Source: Geodermatophilus ruber
Lineage (GTDB): Bacteria > Actinomycetota > Actinomycetes > Mycobacteriales > Geodermatophilaceae
Length of the DNA: 64,000 nucleotides
Direction of reading: 5' to 3'
Assembly: GCF_900114385.1 (NCBI RefSeq)
Contig: NZ_FOSW01000002.1
Coordinates: 310,001 to 374,000, forward strand
Shown: piece after piece, positions 1 through 8,486 of the stretch
Layout of the letters: each line of letters starts with the position of its first letter
Position numbering within the stretch: position 1 is the first letter of the stretch
Notes under the pieces: generated by a model
Told to the model about the DNA's origin: nothing
What the model saw: only the letters and a program-made list of their open reading frames with translations
Database searches by the model: none
Translations under genes and position numbers: made by a program

Positions 1-1
1 G

Positions 2-67
2 GTCCCCGAGCTGCTGGCCAAGCACATCCTCGACTGGCTGCCGGGGACGACAGCGACCCGCTCCTGA
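2..67 (+). CDS. C-terminal fragment, probable alpha/beta hydrolase (partial)
   Basis: Only the last 21 codons of a plus-strand gene are inside the window, ending in TGA at 65-67. The visible tail (VPELLAKHILDWLPG followed by a short polar end) resembles the last helix of alpha/beta-hydrolase-fold enzymes, where the protein ends shortly after the catalytic-His loop. No catalytic residue is visible, so the family call rests on the style of the tail alone and could be wrong. It converges on the minus-strand acyltransferase gene that ends 47 bases downstream. Confidence 0.4.
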   Translation, partial: VPELLAKHILDWLPGTTATRS

Positions 68-113
68 GCCCGCTCAGGGCTGCAGGGTGCCGCCGCACCT
101 GCAGGCGAACCGG

Positions 114-1523
114 TCAGTGCGCCGCGGTGGCGGGCCGGCCGCGCGCGGCGTCGGCGAGCTCGTCCACGCCGCGGCGGATGCCCTCGGCGAGCACGTCGAC
201 GTCGGGGAAGGCATCGAAGTCGGCGTTGATGCCGAAGGTCATGGTGGTCAGGTAGGAGAAGATCCCGATCGAGAGACGGGTGCCACCGGCGATGGGCACG
301 TAAGCGTGCACCGAGCACATCCGCCGGCCCAGGACGTAGAGCGGGACCCGCGGGCCGGGCACGTTCGTGGTCACCGTCTGGCACCACAGCTGGCCGGCGG
401 TCAGGGCGGCGCGGACCCCGAGGGCGAGCAGCGTCGGGGCCATGAAGTCGCCCATGGCGATGATCGACCGGGCGTCGACGGTCTGCATGAGCTGCTTGTG
501 CCGGTCCATCTGCCGGCGGATCGAGCTCAGGCGCTCGACCGGGTCGGGCTCGCCGACCGGTAGGTCGACGAAGACCGCCGAGATGCGGTTGTCGAGCGTG
601 TTGCGCTCGCCGGCCTGCCGCACCGACACCGGGACCATGGAACGGACGACCAGACCGTCGGACAGCGTCCCGCGCCGGTCGAGCAGGTCGCGGAACCCGC
701 GCGTGATCGCGGCGAGGACGACGTCGTTGACCGTGCCGCCCAGCGCCGTCCGCACGCCCTTGAGCTCGTCGAACTCCGCCGCGGTCCAGGCCCAGCGCCG
801 GTGCGGGCCGATCGGGCCGTTCAGGGAGCGGGCCATCGGGGTGGTGAGCTGCCGGGCCATGTCGGGCACGCCCGCGGCGAGGCTGCGGCCGGTGCGCAGG
901 AGCTCCCGGGACGCCTTCGAGGCGGCGCCGACCCTGGGGAGGTGCCCGAGCCGCCGCAGCGGGTGGCTGACCGTCTCCTGCACCGCCCCGGCCACCATCT
1001 CGAGGGTCGAGGGGGTGCGCTGCGGCGTCCAGTCCTGCGGCTCGGCGTGGGTGGCGTCGGGGGTCAGGTCGAAGATGAGCTGCATCAGGTCGGTGCCGGC
1101 GACGCCGTCGACCATGCAGTGGTGCACCTTGGAGATGAGCGCCCAGCGGCCCCCGGTCAGGCCCTCCACCAGATAGAGCTCCCACAGCGGCTTGGCCATG
1201 TCCAGCCGCTGGCCGAGCACCCGGCCGGCCAGGTTCCGGAGCTGTTCGTCGCCGCCCGGGCTCGGCACCGCGGTGTGCCGGACGTGGTACAGGATCTGGA
1301 AGTGCGGGTCATCGACCCACAGCGGGCGGCCCAGCTGCATCGGTACCGCGCGCACCCGTTGCCGGTACCGCGGCACCAGCGGCAGCTTGCCCAGCAGGAG
1401 CCGGACGACGTCGCCGTAGGACGGGGCCGGGCCCTCGAACACCGCGACCGACCCGACGTGCATCGGGGTGTTCTCGCTCTCGGCGTAGTAGAAGCCGGCG
1501 TCGGTCGGGCTCAGACGGTCCAC
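114..1523 (-). CDS. Wax ester synthase / diacylglycerol acyltransferase (WS/DGAT) family protein
   Basis: A 469-residue protein of the bacterial WS/DGAT family, which esterifies acyl-CoA to fatty alcohols or diacylglycerol to make storage wax or triacylglycerol at the inner membrane. The catalytic HHxxxDG motif is intact (HHCMVDG, residues 134-140), and the N-terminal block (DRLSPTDAGFYYAE) is the usual WS/DGAT opening. Length matches the family norm of about 460-480. I chose the GTG at 1523 because GAGGAG lies 6 bases upstream and the protein then begins at the conserved block; the open frame runs on to 1571 with no homology. FUSC family gene lies 90 bases upstream in the same orientation. 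Wax versus triacylglycerol preference cannot be read from sequence. Confidence 0.9.
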   Translation of the reverse strand: MDRLSPTDAGFYYAESENTPMHVGSVAVFEGPAPSYGDVVRLLLGKLPLVPRYRQRVRAVPMQLGRPLWVDDPHFQILYHVRHTAVPSPGGDEQLRNLAGRVLGQRLDMAKPLWELYLVEGLTGGRWALISKVHHCMVDGVAGTDLMQLIFDLTPDATHAEPQDWTPQRTPSTLEMVAGAVQETVSHPLRRLGHLPRVGAASKASRELLRTGRSLAAGVPDMARQLTTPMARSLNGPIGPHRRWAWTAAEFDELKGVRTALGGTVNDVVLAAITRGFRDLLDRRGTLSDGLVVRSMVPVSVRQAGERNTLDNRISAVFVDLPVGEPDPVERLSSIRRQMDRHKQLMQTVDARSIIAMGDFMAPTLLALGVRAALTAGQLWCQTVTTNVPGPRVPLYVLGRRMCSVHAYVPIAGGTRLSIGIFSYLTTMTFGINADFDAFPDVDVLAEGIRRGVDELADAARGRPATAAH

Positions 1524-1612
1524 GGTCAGCTCCTCACCGTTCGGCGTCGATGGCGCAGGACAGCCGACCACGTGGCGCCGGTCACGTCCACCGGAGCGAT
1601 CGGCGGTCGCGG

Positions 1613-3586
1613 TCAGCCGTCGACGGGCTGCGGCCGTCCCGGCGCGGCCTCACGGAGCAGGCGCCGGGCGGTGTCGACCTCCCGGGCGACCGGGGCCAGG
1701 ACGCCCTCGGCGTGGATCTCCGCGTCGTCGGGCGGCCGGTGCGCTCGGATGTCGGCCTCCAGGTCCCGGATGGCGCGGCGCAGGACGGAGACCTGGGCCA
1801 GGTCGGGCTCCGGCTCGCCGTGGCGGGTGGCGATGACCGCCTCGGTGACCGCGTCAGAGGTCCGCTCCAGCTGCACGATCACCGGCCAGAACGCCGCCGC
1901 GCGGGTGCTGACCGGTGGCGGCTCGGCCAGGTGGCGCTGCAGCTGGGTGTGCAGCTCGGTCAGCGCCCGGTAGCTGCGGCGCCGGGCCCGCCGCCGCTCG
2001 GCCGGGCTCCCGGTGAACGCGGCCCCGACGAAGGCGTCGAGGGCGCCGGCGGCGTCGCGCAGGGCCTCGTCCAGCGGCGCCTTCCAGGTCTGGGGCCACA
2101 GCAGGTAACCGAAGACCAGCACGATCGCGCAGCCGATGAGGGTGTCCAGCAGCCGGGCGCCGACCACCCCGGGCCCGCTGGGCAGCGCCAGGTCGAGCAG
2201 CAGGATGATCACGGGGGTCTGGAACACCGAGAACAGCCCGAAGTTGGCGCTGCGGGCCCACGGCAGCAGGGCGACCGCGGCGGCCATGGCAACGAGCACC
2301 CAGGCGTCGCGGGGCAGCACCGCGAGCAGCAGCGAGCCGATGAGCACCCCGAGCAGGGTGCCGGCGCCGCGCTGCACCGCCCGGGTGAAGACCGAGCCGA
2401 AGTCCGGCTTGAGCACGATCGCGACGGTGAGCAGCACCCAGTAGGGGCGCTCGATGGGCAGGTACTGGCGGGCGATCTCGGCGATCGTCATGCACAGCGC
2501 CAGGCGGATCGCGAAGGCCCGGGTGTCGACGCTGCCGAGGGTCCGGTCGGCGACGTCCCGCAGCCGGGTGCGCCAGCCGGGCACGACGGAGGGGACGGCG
2601 GCACCGGCCCGTTCCTCGGGATCGCCCACGACGTTCCACGCCAGTCGCAGCCCGTGCCGCACCGCCCGCCGGGTGGGCCCGCCGGACTCCAGGGCGTCGG
2701 GCCGCTCGGCCGGCAGCTCGCGGTCACCGGAGACGGCGGCGGCCAGGGCGTGCGCCGCGGTGATGTCGCGCGGGTCGGCCGGCACCCCGGCGCGGACGGC
2801 GGCCACGGTCCCCTCGACCAGCGGGGCGGCCGCGTTGAGCACCCCGGCCAGCTCGGAGAGCTCCTTGCTGCGCCCCGCGATGTGGCTGCGGCTGCGGATC
2901 ACCCGGTCGTAGGCGGTGTTGAGGGCGGTGGTCAGCCGCCGCCGGGCCTCCTCGGTGTCCGCCGTCCCGATGGCGGCGAGCAGTTCGCCGATGCGGGTGA
3001 AGACGGTGGCGACCGCGGTGCGGTCGGGATCGCCGACCTCGGTGCGGTACTGCACCAGCGTCGTGAGCGTGGCCCACACCGCACCCGCGACGAAGAAGCC
3101 GACCTCGGCGGCGGGGGAGAGGGGGGTGACCAGCCCCGAGGCGAGCGCGGTGTAGACGAGCAGCTGCAGTGCGCCCAGGGACAGCGCCGCGTTGACCGCG
3201 CTGACCAGCGCCGCGACGGCGGACAGGACGGCGATGACGGCGACCGGGCCCCACCCGCCGCCGGCCGCGTACTGGCCGACCACCAGCCCGATCCCGCCGA
3301 AGGTGGTGGTCGCGGCGATCCGCCGGAGCCGGTCGCGGACGGGGCCGCCCTGGGGGGCGAGGCTCGCGGCGAGCGCGCCCATGGTGGCGAAGACGCCGGC
3401 GCCGAGGGCCGCGCCGGGCCGCACGCCGCCCTCGATCACCACCGCCACGGCCAGCGGCGCGGGCACGGTGATCGCGAAGCGGACGACGTCGCGCCACGGC
3501 ACCGGCGGGGGGCTGGTGCGCACCAGCTCCTCGAGCCACGCCGGGGCGCGCACCCCCCTGTCCGCCACGGCTCCCGAGCCTTCCAC
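1613..3586 (-). CDS. FUSC family integral membrane protein (aromatic-acid exporter-like)
   Basis: A 657-residue protein with two hydrophobic halves (about residues 35-175 and 365-500), each with several closely spaced membrane helices, followed by a charged cytoplasmic stretch. This duplicated arrangement is typical of FUSC/YccS/AaeB-type proteins, linked to efflux of aromatic acids or, in plants, fusaric acid resistance. The second half contains the family-like stretch RPYWVLLTVAIVLKPDFG preceding a GxxxG-rich helix run. The start is GTG at 3586. It is divergent to the Nif3 gene, with an imperfect 26-base inverted repeat in the 140-base gap. The transported substrate is not predictable. Confidence 0.85.
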   Translation of the reverse strand: MEGSGAVADRGVRAPAWLEELVRTSPPPVPWRDVVRFAITVPAPLAVAVVIEGGVRPGAALGAGVFATMGALAASLAPQGGPVRDRLRRIAATTTFGGIGLVVGQYAAGGGWGPVAVIAVLSAVAALVSAVNAALSLGALQLLVYTALASGLVTPLSPAAEVGFFVAGAVWATLTTLVQYRTEVGDPDRTAVATVFTRIGELLAAIGTADTEEARRRLTTALNTAYDRVIRSRSHIAGRSKELSELAGVLNAAAPLVEGTVAAVRAGVPADPRDITAAHALAAAVSGDRELPAERPDALESGGPTRRAVRHGLRLAWNVVGDPEERAGAAVPSVVPGWRTRLRDVADRTLGSVDTRAFAIRLALCMTIAEIARQYLPIERPYWVLLTVAIVLKPDFGSVFTRAVQRGAGTLLGVLIGSLLLAVLPRDAWVLVAMAAAVALLPWARSANFGLFSVFQTPVIILLLDLALPSGPGVVGARLLDTLIGCAIVLVFGYLLWPQTWKAPLDEALRDAAGALDAFVGAAFTGSPAERRRARRRSYRALTELHTQLQRHLAEPPPVSTRAAAFWPVIVQLERTSDAVTEAVIATRHGEPEPDLAQVSVLRRAIRDLEADIRAHRPPDDAEIHAEGVLAPVAREVDTARRLLREAAPGRPQPVDG

Positions 3587-3590
3587 CCCG

Positions 3591-3674
3591 CCCCGCCGCG
3601 ATCATGGTGATGTTGCCGGCCGGTGCGGCGTGTCGTCCCGTGTCTCGCGCAACAACCCCATGATCACGGGGCGG
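3591..3674. repeat. Imperfect inverted repeat in the FUSC/Nif3 divergent gap
   Basis: Left arm 3591-3616 contains GATCATGGTGATGTTGC. The right arm 3649-3674 contains GCAACAACCCCATGATC. The inner 17 bases match at 15 positions, and pairing continues into the flanking GC tract. The 32-base spacer includes the 5' region of neither gene. It could be a regulator site or, more likely from its length, a copy of a dispersed intergenic palindromic element. Confidence 0.55.
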
Positions 3675-3713
3675 CGGCCGGTGGACGTCCGGGACGCGCC
3701 CTGCCCGCTGACC

Positions 3714-3719
3714 TACAGT
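3714..3719 (+). promoter_or_regulatory. -10 element TACAGT, leaderless start of the Nif3 gene
   Basis: TACAGT fits the actinobacterial TANNNT -10. Transcription would begin about 7 bases downstream, at the GTG start codon (3727), and there is no Shine-Dalgarno sequence. No convincing -35 is seen. Confidence 0.5.
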
Positions 3720-3726
3720 CCGGCCC

Positions 3727-4578
3727 GTGACCGTGACACTGGGGGAGGTCGTCGCCGCGCTCGAGGGGCGCTACGCCCCCGCGCTCGCCGAGGACTGGGA
3801 CGCAGTCGGGCTGGTCTGCGGGGACCCCGACGAGCCGGTGCGGCGCGTGCTGTTCGCCGTCGATCCGGTCGGCGCCGTGGTGGACGAGGTCGTCGAGACC
3901 GGGGCCGACCTGCTCGTCACCCACCACCCGCTGCTGCTGACGCCGGTCCACGGGGTGCCCGCCGACGACCCGAAGGGGCGGCTCGTGCACCGCCTCATCC
4001 GGGCCGGTGCCGGGCTCTTCGTCGCGCACACCAATGCCGACCGCGCCCCTGCCACCGGCGTGAACGACGCGCTCGCCGGCGTCCTCGGGCTGATCGACCC
4101 GAGGCCCGTCCTGCCCGCGGCCTCCGATCCCCGGGTCGGGCTCGGCCGCGTCGGCCGGCTCGCCGAGCCGATGAGCCTGCGGGGCTTCGCCGAGCGGGTG
4201 GCCGCGGCCCTGCCCGTCACGGCCGGCGGGGTCCGCGCGGCCGGGGATCCGGATCGTCGCGTCGCGACCGTCGCCGTCTGCGGCGGCAGCGGCGGATCCC
4301 TCCTCCCCGCGGCCGCGGCCGCCGGCGCCGACGTCCTGCTGACCAGCGACCTCAAGCACCACCCGGTGTCCGAGGCGCTGGAGGTGCCCGGTCCGGCGCT
4401 GGTCGACGTCGCGCACTTCGCCTCGGAGTGGCCCTGGCTGCCCGTGGCCGCCGACCTCCTCGCCCGGGACCTCGGGAACCGGGTCGAGGTCGCTGTCTCG
4501 ACCCGGCGCACGGACCCGTGGACGGCGCACGTCGCCCAGCCGGGGACCGGCGGGTCCGCAGGTAGGTTGAGCGGGTGA
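3727..4578 (+). CDS. Nif3-like dinuclear metal centre protein (YbgI / DUF34 family)
   Basis: A 283-residue Nif3/DUF34 protein, a near-universal family that binds two metal ions and assembles as a toroidal hexamer; its biochemical role is unsettled. Expected metal ligands are present: THHPLLL (His66, His67), AHTNAD (His101, Asp105) and the C-terminal DVAHFASE block (His230, Glu234). The length fits the short form without the central insert. Start is GTG at 3727, probably leaderless. The last four bases overlap the zinc-ribbon gene (GTGA), and the three-gene order Nif3, zinc ribbon, RNase HI/phosphatase is the same as Mycobacterium tuberculosis Rv2230c-Rv2229c-Rv2228c. Confidence 0.92.
   Translation: MTVTLGEVVAALEGRYAPALAEDWDAVGLVCGDPDEPVRRVLFAVDPVGAVVDEVVETGADLLVTHHPLLLTPVHGVPADDPKGRLVHRLIRAGAGLFVAHTNADRAPATGVNDALAGVLGLIDPRPVLPAASDPRVGLGRVGRLAEPMSLRGFAERVAAALPVTAGGVRAAGDPDRRVATVAVCGGSGGSLLPAAAAAGADVLLTSDLKHHPVSEALEVPGPALVDVAHFASEWPWLPVAADLLARDLGNRVEVAVSTRRTDPWTAHVAQPGTGGSAGRLSG
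4563..4568 (+). promoter_or_regulatory. -10 element TAGGTT, internal promoter before the zinc-ribbon gene
   Basis: TAGGTT lies 6 bases before the GTG at 4575, inside the end of the Nif3 gene. It would give a leaderless mRNA for the downstream gene in addition to read-through. It overlaps coding sequence, so chance is a real alternative. Confidence 0.4.
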
Positions 4579-5315
4579 AGGCCGACCACTTCGACCAGCA
4601 GAAGCTGCTGGTCCTCGCCGCCGAGGACGTTGCGCTGGCGCAGTTCGCCCACCGCGGGCGCACGCTTCCCGAGGTCACGGCGGTCGACGCCGCGGCCGAG
4701 GCCGAGCGGGAGCTCACCGCCGCGGTGGTCAACGCCGAGACCGAGGTCCGCGACCTCCAGCGGGAGGTGAAGCGGATGGAGGGCGACGTCGAGACCGTGC
4801 GGCTGCGCGCGGCCAAGGACCAGAAGCTCCTGGACTCCGGCAGCGTCTCCCCGAAGGAGATGACCAACCTCCAGCACGAGCTGCAGTCACTGGCCCGCCG
4901 ACAGTCCGACCTGGAGGACCAGGAGCTCGAGCTGATGGAGCAGCTCGAGACCGCCGAGGCCGCCCTCACCGCGGCCCGGGAGGGGCTCACGAAGGCGCAG
5001 GGGGAGCGGGAGCGCGCCGAGCAGCTCCGCGACGACGCCCTGGCCGACATCGCCGAGGGCACCGCCCGGCACGAGGCCGCCCGCACCGAGGCCGCCGCCA
5101 CCATCCCGGCCGACCTGCTGACCCTCTACGAGCGCATCCGCACCCAGACCGGCGGCACCGGGGCGGCGATGCTGCAGGCCCGCCAGTGCCAGGGCTGCCG
5201 GATCGAGCTGTTCGGCAGGGAGCTCGCCGCCGTCCGCAACGCGGATCCGCACGAGGTCGTGCGCTGCGACAACTGCGGCCGGATCCTGGTGCGCACCGCC
5301 GAGTCGGGCCTGTGA
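4575..5315 (+). CDS. C4-type zinc-ribbon coiled-coil protein (Rv2229c-like)
   Basis: A 246-residue protein with a long charged helical stretch (about residues 35-170, heptad-like Glu/Lys/Leu pattern, predicted coiled coil) followed by a C-terminal zinc ribbon with CQGC (Cys205/208) and CDNC (Cys231/234). This is the conserved actinobacterial family containing Rv2229c; its function is unknown, but zinc-ribbon coiled-coil proteins often bind nucleic acid or remodel complexes. GTG start at 4575 overlaps the Nif3 stop, and its own TGA overlaps the next GTG (5312), so the three genes should be translationally coupled. Confidence 0.88.
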   Translation: MKADHFDQQKLLVLAAEDVALAQFAHRGRTLPEVTAVDAAAEAERELTAAVVNAETEVRDLQREVKRMEGDVETVRLRAAKDQKLLDSGSVSPKEMTNLQHELQSLARRQSDLEDQELELMEQLETAEAALTAAREGLTKAQGERERAEQLRDDALADIAEGTARHEAARTEAAATIPADLLTLYERIRTQTGGTGAAMLQARQCQGCRIELFGRELAAVRNADPHEVVRCDNCGRILVRTAESGL

Positions 5316-6406
5316 GCCGCCGGCTGATCGTCGAGGCGGACGGCGGGTCGCGGGGCAACCCCGGTCCGGCCGGCTACGGCGCGCTGGTCCGGGACGCCGC
5401 CACCGGGCGGGTGCTCGCCGAGCGGGCTGAGTCCGTCGGCCGGGCCACCAACAACGTGGCCGAGTACGGCGGCCTGGTCGCCGGCCTGCAGGCGGCGCTC
5501 GACCTGAACCCTCAGGCCGAGGTCGAGGTTCGGATGGACTCCAAGCTCGTCGTCGAGCAGATGTCCGGGCGCTGGAAGATCAAGCACCCCGACATGCAGA
5601 AGCTGGCCCTGCAGGCCCAGCAGATCGCCCGCCAGCTGGGTGGGGTCCGCTACACCTGGGTGCCGAGAGCGCAGAACAGCGCCGCCGACGCGCTGGCCAA
5701 CAGCGCGATGGACGGCCGGCCGGTGCGCCGGGACCTCGCCGCCGAGCCGGCGACCACCGAGGACGACGTCCAGCCGGTCGCCGTGCCGGCGCCCGCCGTG
5801 ACCACGGTGACCCACCTGCTGCGGCACGGGCGCACCGAGCACACCCCTGAGCGTCGTTACAGCGGCCGTAACGACCTGCCGCTGTCGGCGACCGGCCGGG
5901 CGGAGGCCGACGCGGCCGCGGTCCGCGCGAAGGAGCTGGGCATCGAGGTCGTCGTCGCCTCGCCGCTGCGCCGCACCCGGGAGACCGCCGAGGTGGTCGC
6001 CGCCGTCCTGGGCCTGCCGGTGCAGTTCGACGACGACCTCGTGGAGCTGGACTTCGGTGATCTGGAGGGGCTGACCGCCGACGAGGCCCGCGCGGCGCAC
6101 CCGCTGGCCGCCCGCCGCTTCGCCACCGACACCACCGTCGCCGCGCCGGGCGGGGAGTCGGTGGCCGACGTGAGCGTCCGGGTGGGCCGGGCCCGGGCGC
6201 GGATCCTGCGCGAGCACGCCGGGAGGACCGTGCTGGTCGTCAGCCACGTGACCCCGATCAAGCTGATGCTCGCCGCGGGCCTGGACGTCCCCGACGACGT
6301 CGTCCACCGGGTGTTCCTCGAGGCGGCGTCGCTGAGCACCGTGGCGTGGAGCTCCGACGGCCGCAGCGCCGTCCGGCTGGTCAACGACACCGGCCACCTG
6401 CGCTGA
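5312..6406 (+). CDS. Bifunctional RNase HI / acid phosphatase (histidine phosphatase domain)
   Basis: A 364-residue fusion. Residues 1-135 form an RNase HI domain with the acidic active-site set visible: Asp10 (EADGGSRGNPG), Glu51 (NNVAEYGGL), Asp76 (RMDSKLV) and Asp127 (SAADALAN). It would cleave RNA in RNA/DNA hybrids. Residues from about 165 form a histidine-phosphatase (cobC/phosphoglycerate-mutase-like) domain with RHGRTEHT (His172) and the SHVTPIK block. The fusion corresponds to mycobacterial Rv2228c, whose C-terminal half has acid phosphatase and alpha-ribazole-phosphatase-like activity. Start GTG at 5312 is fixed by the 4-base overlap and by the conserved strand beginning at residue 4. 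Confidence 0.93.
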   Translation: MSRRLIVEADGGSRGNPGPAGYGALVRDAATGRVLAERAESVGRATNNVAEYGGLVAGLQAALDLNPQAEVEVRMDSKLVVEQMSGRWKIKHPDMQKLALQAQQIARQLGGVRYTWVPRAQNSAADALANSAMDGRPVRRDLAAEPATTEDDVQPVAVPAPAVTTVTHLLRHGRTEHTPERRYSGRNDLPLSATGRAEADAAAVRAKELGIEVVVASPLRRTRETAEVVAAVLGLPVQFDDDLVELDFGDLEGLTADEARAAHPLAARRFATDTTVAAPGGESVADVSVRVGRARARILREHAGRTVLVVSHVTPIKLMLAAGLDVPDDVVHRVFLEAASLSTVAWSSDGRSAVRLVNDTGHLR

Positions 6407-6508
6407 TCCCCGTGGTCAACCGATGAGTTGACCTCCCGCCGGAGCGGGTGCACGGCCCGCCCGCCGGTCGGGGGATCATGGTCGGTACCCCTGAGACCTG
6501 GAGAACCC

Positions 6509-7540
6509 GTGACCGCGACCCCCGCCCCCGCCACCCCCGCCGTCGCCGGTGACGAGCGCACCCTGTCACCGGCCGAGTACGAGCGCTGGGCGACCGAGGT
6601 CCGCGCGCTGGCCGAGGAGCGCGGGGCGGTCATCCTGGCGCACAACTACCAGGTGCCCGAGATCCAGGACGTCGCCCACTTCACCGGCGACTCCCTCTAC
6701 CTGTCCCGGGTCGCGGCGCAGACCGACGCGCGGGAGATCGTGTTCTGCGGCGTCCACTTCATGGCCGAGACCGCGAAGATCCTCTCGCCGGACAAGACCG
6801 TGCTGCTGCCCGACCACGCGGCCGGCTGCTCGCTGGCCGACTCGATCACCGCCGAGCAGCTGCGGGAGTGGAAGGCCGAGCACCCTGGCGCCGTCGTCGT
6901 CAGCTACGTGAACACGACCGCCGCGGTGAAGGCCGAGACCGACATCTGCTGCACGTCCTCCAACGCCGCCGACGTCATCCGGTCCATCCCGGAGGACCGG
7001 GAGATCCTGTTCTGCCCCGACCAGTTCCTCGGCGCGCACGTCCGGCGCGTCACCGGGCGGGAGAACATCCACGTGTGGGCGGGGGAGTGTCACGTGCACG
7101 CCGGGATCAGCCCGTCCGACGTCCGTGCCCAGGTGGCCGCCCACCCGGACGCCGAGATCCTGGTGCACCCCGAGTGCGGCTGCACCACCTCGGTGCTGGA
7201 CCTGGTCAGCCACGGCGACCTGCCGGCCGAGCGCACCCGGGTGCTCTCCACCGGCGGCATGGTCGAGCAGGCGGCGACCACGCAGGCCCGCCAGGTGCTG
7301 GTGGCGACCGAGGTCGGCATCCTGCACCAGTTGCGGGCGCTGAACGCAGGGACGCAGTTCATCCCGATGAACGAGCGCGCCGCCTGCCGGTACATGAAGA
7401 TGATCACCCCGGCCAAGCTGCTGCACACCCTGCGCACCGGCGAGGGGGCCGTCGACGTCGACGTCGAGACCGCCGCGCGGGCCCGGCGCGCGGTCGAGGC
7501 GATGATCGCGATCGGCGAGCCCGGCCGCGGCGGGGAGTGA
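6509..7540 (+). CDS. nadA: Quinolinate synthase NadA
   Basis: A 343-residue NadA that condenses iminoaspartate with dihydroxyacetone phosphate to quinolinate in de novo NAD synthesis, using a [4Fe-4S] cluster. The three cluster cysteines are identifiable: Cys107 (GCSLADS), Cys194 ([10 protein letters not shown]) and Cys293 (ERAACRYMK), with spacing close to E. coli 113/200/297. The first motif [11 protein letters not shown] is typical. I start at GTG 6509, with GGAG 5 bases upstream; the frame stays open to 6428 but that stretch is unconserved. nadB and nadC, often adjacent, are not in the window, although nadE is at 21.3-23.2 kb. Confidence 0.95.
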   Translation: MTATPAPATPAVAGDERTLSPAEYERWATEVRALAEERGAVILAHNYQVPEIQDVAHFTGDSLYLSRVAAQTDAREIVFCGVHFMAETAKILSPDKTVLLPDHAAGCSLADSITAEQLREWKAEHPGAVVVSYVNTTAAVKAETDICCTSSNAADVIRSIPEDREILFCPDQFLGAHVRRVTGRENIHVWAGECHVHAGISPSDVRAQVAAHPDAEILVHPECGCTTSVLDLVSHGDLPAERTRVLSTGGMVEQAATTQARQVLVATEVGILHQLRALNAGTQFIPMNERAACRYMKMITPAKLLHTLRTGEGAVDVDVETAARARRAVEAMIAIGEPGRGGE

Positions 7541-7542
7541 GC

Positions 7543-7628
7543 TCAGAGCGCAGGCAGGCGGCCGGCGAGCTCGTCGATCAGCCGGGCGCACACCTCCGGA
7601 ACCTCGAGCGGGGGGTAGTGGCGGGCGC
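7543..7628 (-). pseudogene. Remnant of an alpha/beta hydrolase C-terminus
   Basis: The minus strand reads HYPPLEVPEVCARLIDELAG and a few more residues before a TGA at 7545-7543. The His followed by a P-x-E-x-P-E run is the usual end of alpha/beta hydrolases, where the His is catalytic. Upstream of residue His the frame becomes low-complexity and no nucleophile elbow or oxyanion motif can be found before the convergent peroxidase gene. I interpret it as a truncated gene, not a functional one. Confidence 0.45.
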
Positions 7629-7795
7629 CGGGCCTTCCGGCTGCTCCTCGCGCTGGGCATGCCCGTCCCGGTGTGCCGGCCTGCCGGAACCATGACGAGC
7701 CCGCGACCTGGAACAACGCGGTGGCCGGGCGGGGTTGCTGGAAAGCTACCGGGAGCCGCCCCGGGACCGACTGCTCCGTCGAGAGGACCCCACGC

Positions 7796-8332
7796 ATGAA
7801 CGCCCACGACTTCACCGTGACCGCCGCTGACGGCTCCGATCGCCCGCTGCGCGACTACGAGGGCCGGGTGCTCCTCGTGGTCAACGTGGCCAGCAAGTGC
7901 GGGTTCACCCCGCAGTACGAGGGCCTGGAGAAGCTCTATCGGGAGTTGAACGAGCAGGGCTTGGAGATCCTCGGGTTCCCCTGCAACCAGTTCGGCGAGC
8001 AGGAGCCGGGCACCGACACCGAGATCCAACAGTTCTGCTCGGCCACCTACGACGTGACCTTCCCCGTGCTGAAGAAGGTCGACGTCAACGGGCCCGATGC
8101 CGAGCCGCTGTTCGCCTACCTGCGGGCCCAGGCGCCGGGGGACCTCGGCCCTGACGCGGGGATGCTGTGGGACCACATCAGCACGAACTACCCGGAGCTG
8201 GTCGGCACGGACGCCGTGAAGTGGAACTTCACCAAGTTCCTGATCGGGCGCGACGGCGAGGTGATCCGCCGTTACGAGCCGATCGTGACGCCCGAGCAGA
8301 TCCGCGCCGATCTCGACGACCTGCTCGCCTGA
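7796..8332 (+). CDS. Glutathione peroxidase family protein (Cys type)
   Basis: A 178-residue thiol peroxidase of the glutathione peroxidase fold, probably thioredoxin- or mycothiol-dependent in an actinobacterium, reducing H2O2 and organic peroxides in the cytosol. The active-site set is present: Cys35 (SKCGFTPQ, cysteine instead of selenocysteine), Gln65 (FPCNQFGEQEPG), Trp143 and Asn144 (KWNFTKF). Cys63 and Cys81 are candidate resolving cysteines. Start ATG at 7796 has GAGAGGA about 8 bases upstream. It is followed within 7 bases by two tandem hairpins. Length is slightly above the usual ~160 because of a loop before the KWNF motif. Confidence 0.92.
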   Translation: MNAHDFTVTAADGSDRPLRDYEGRVLLVVNVASKCGFTPQYEGLEKLYRELNEQGLEILGFPCNQFGEQEPGTDTEIQQFCSATYDVTFPVLKKVDVNGPDAEPLFAYLRAQAPGDLGPDAGMLWDHISTNYPELVGTDAVKWNFTKFLIGRDGEVIRRYEPIVTPEQIRADLDDLLA

Positions 8333-8338
8333 GCGCGA

Positions 8339-8395
8339 CGGCCGTGCGGTCCGCGCTCGGACCGCACGGCCGCGGGCGCGCTCAGCGCGCCCGCG
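8339..8395. terminator. Tandem perfect hairpins after the peroxidase gene
   Basis: Hairpin 1 has a perfect 15-base-pair stem (8339-8353 with 8358-8372) and a 4-base loop. Hairpin 2 has arms 8371-8382 and 8384-8395, also perfectly complementary, and shares two bases with the first, so the two structures compete at the boundary. There is no U tract, as is usual for actinobacterial terminators. Position between the plus-strand peroxidase and the convergent exporter gene suggests a bidirectional terminator. Confidence 0.8.
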
Positions 8396-8486
8396 GCACC
8401 CAGCGTGCAGAGGGTGCCTCTGATCGGGCTGGAGCCCTCGTCCAGCAGCGTCAGGAGTCCTGGAAGCCCCTGCTGCGCGGCGGCGC

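Noticed and set aside
1550..3610. Long plus-strand open frame of about 686 codons over the FUSC gene
   Set aside because: Antisense shadow: composition is Gly/Arg/Asp-rich with no domain, while the minus-strand frame has clear membrane helices. The same applies to the long plus-strand frames over 16.9-18.5 kb and 21.3-24.2 kb.
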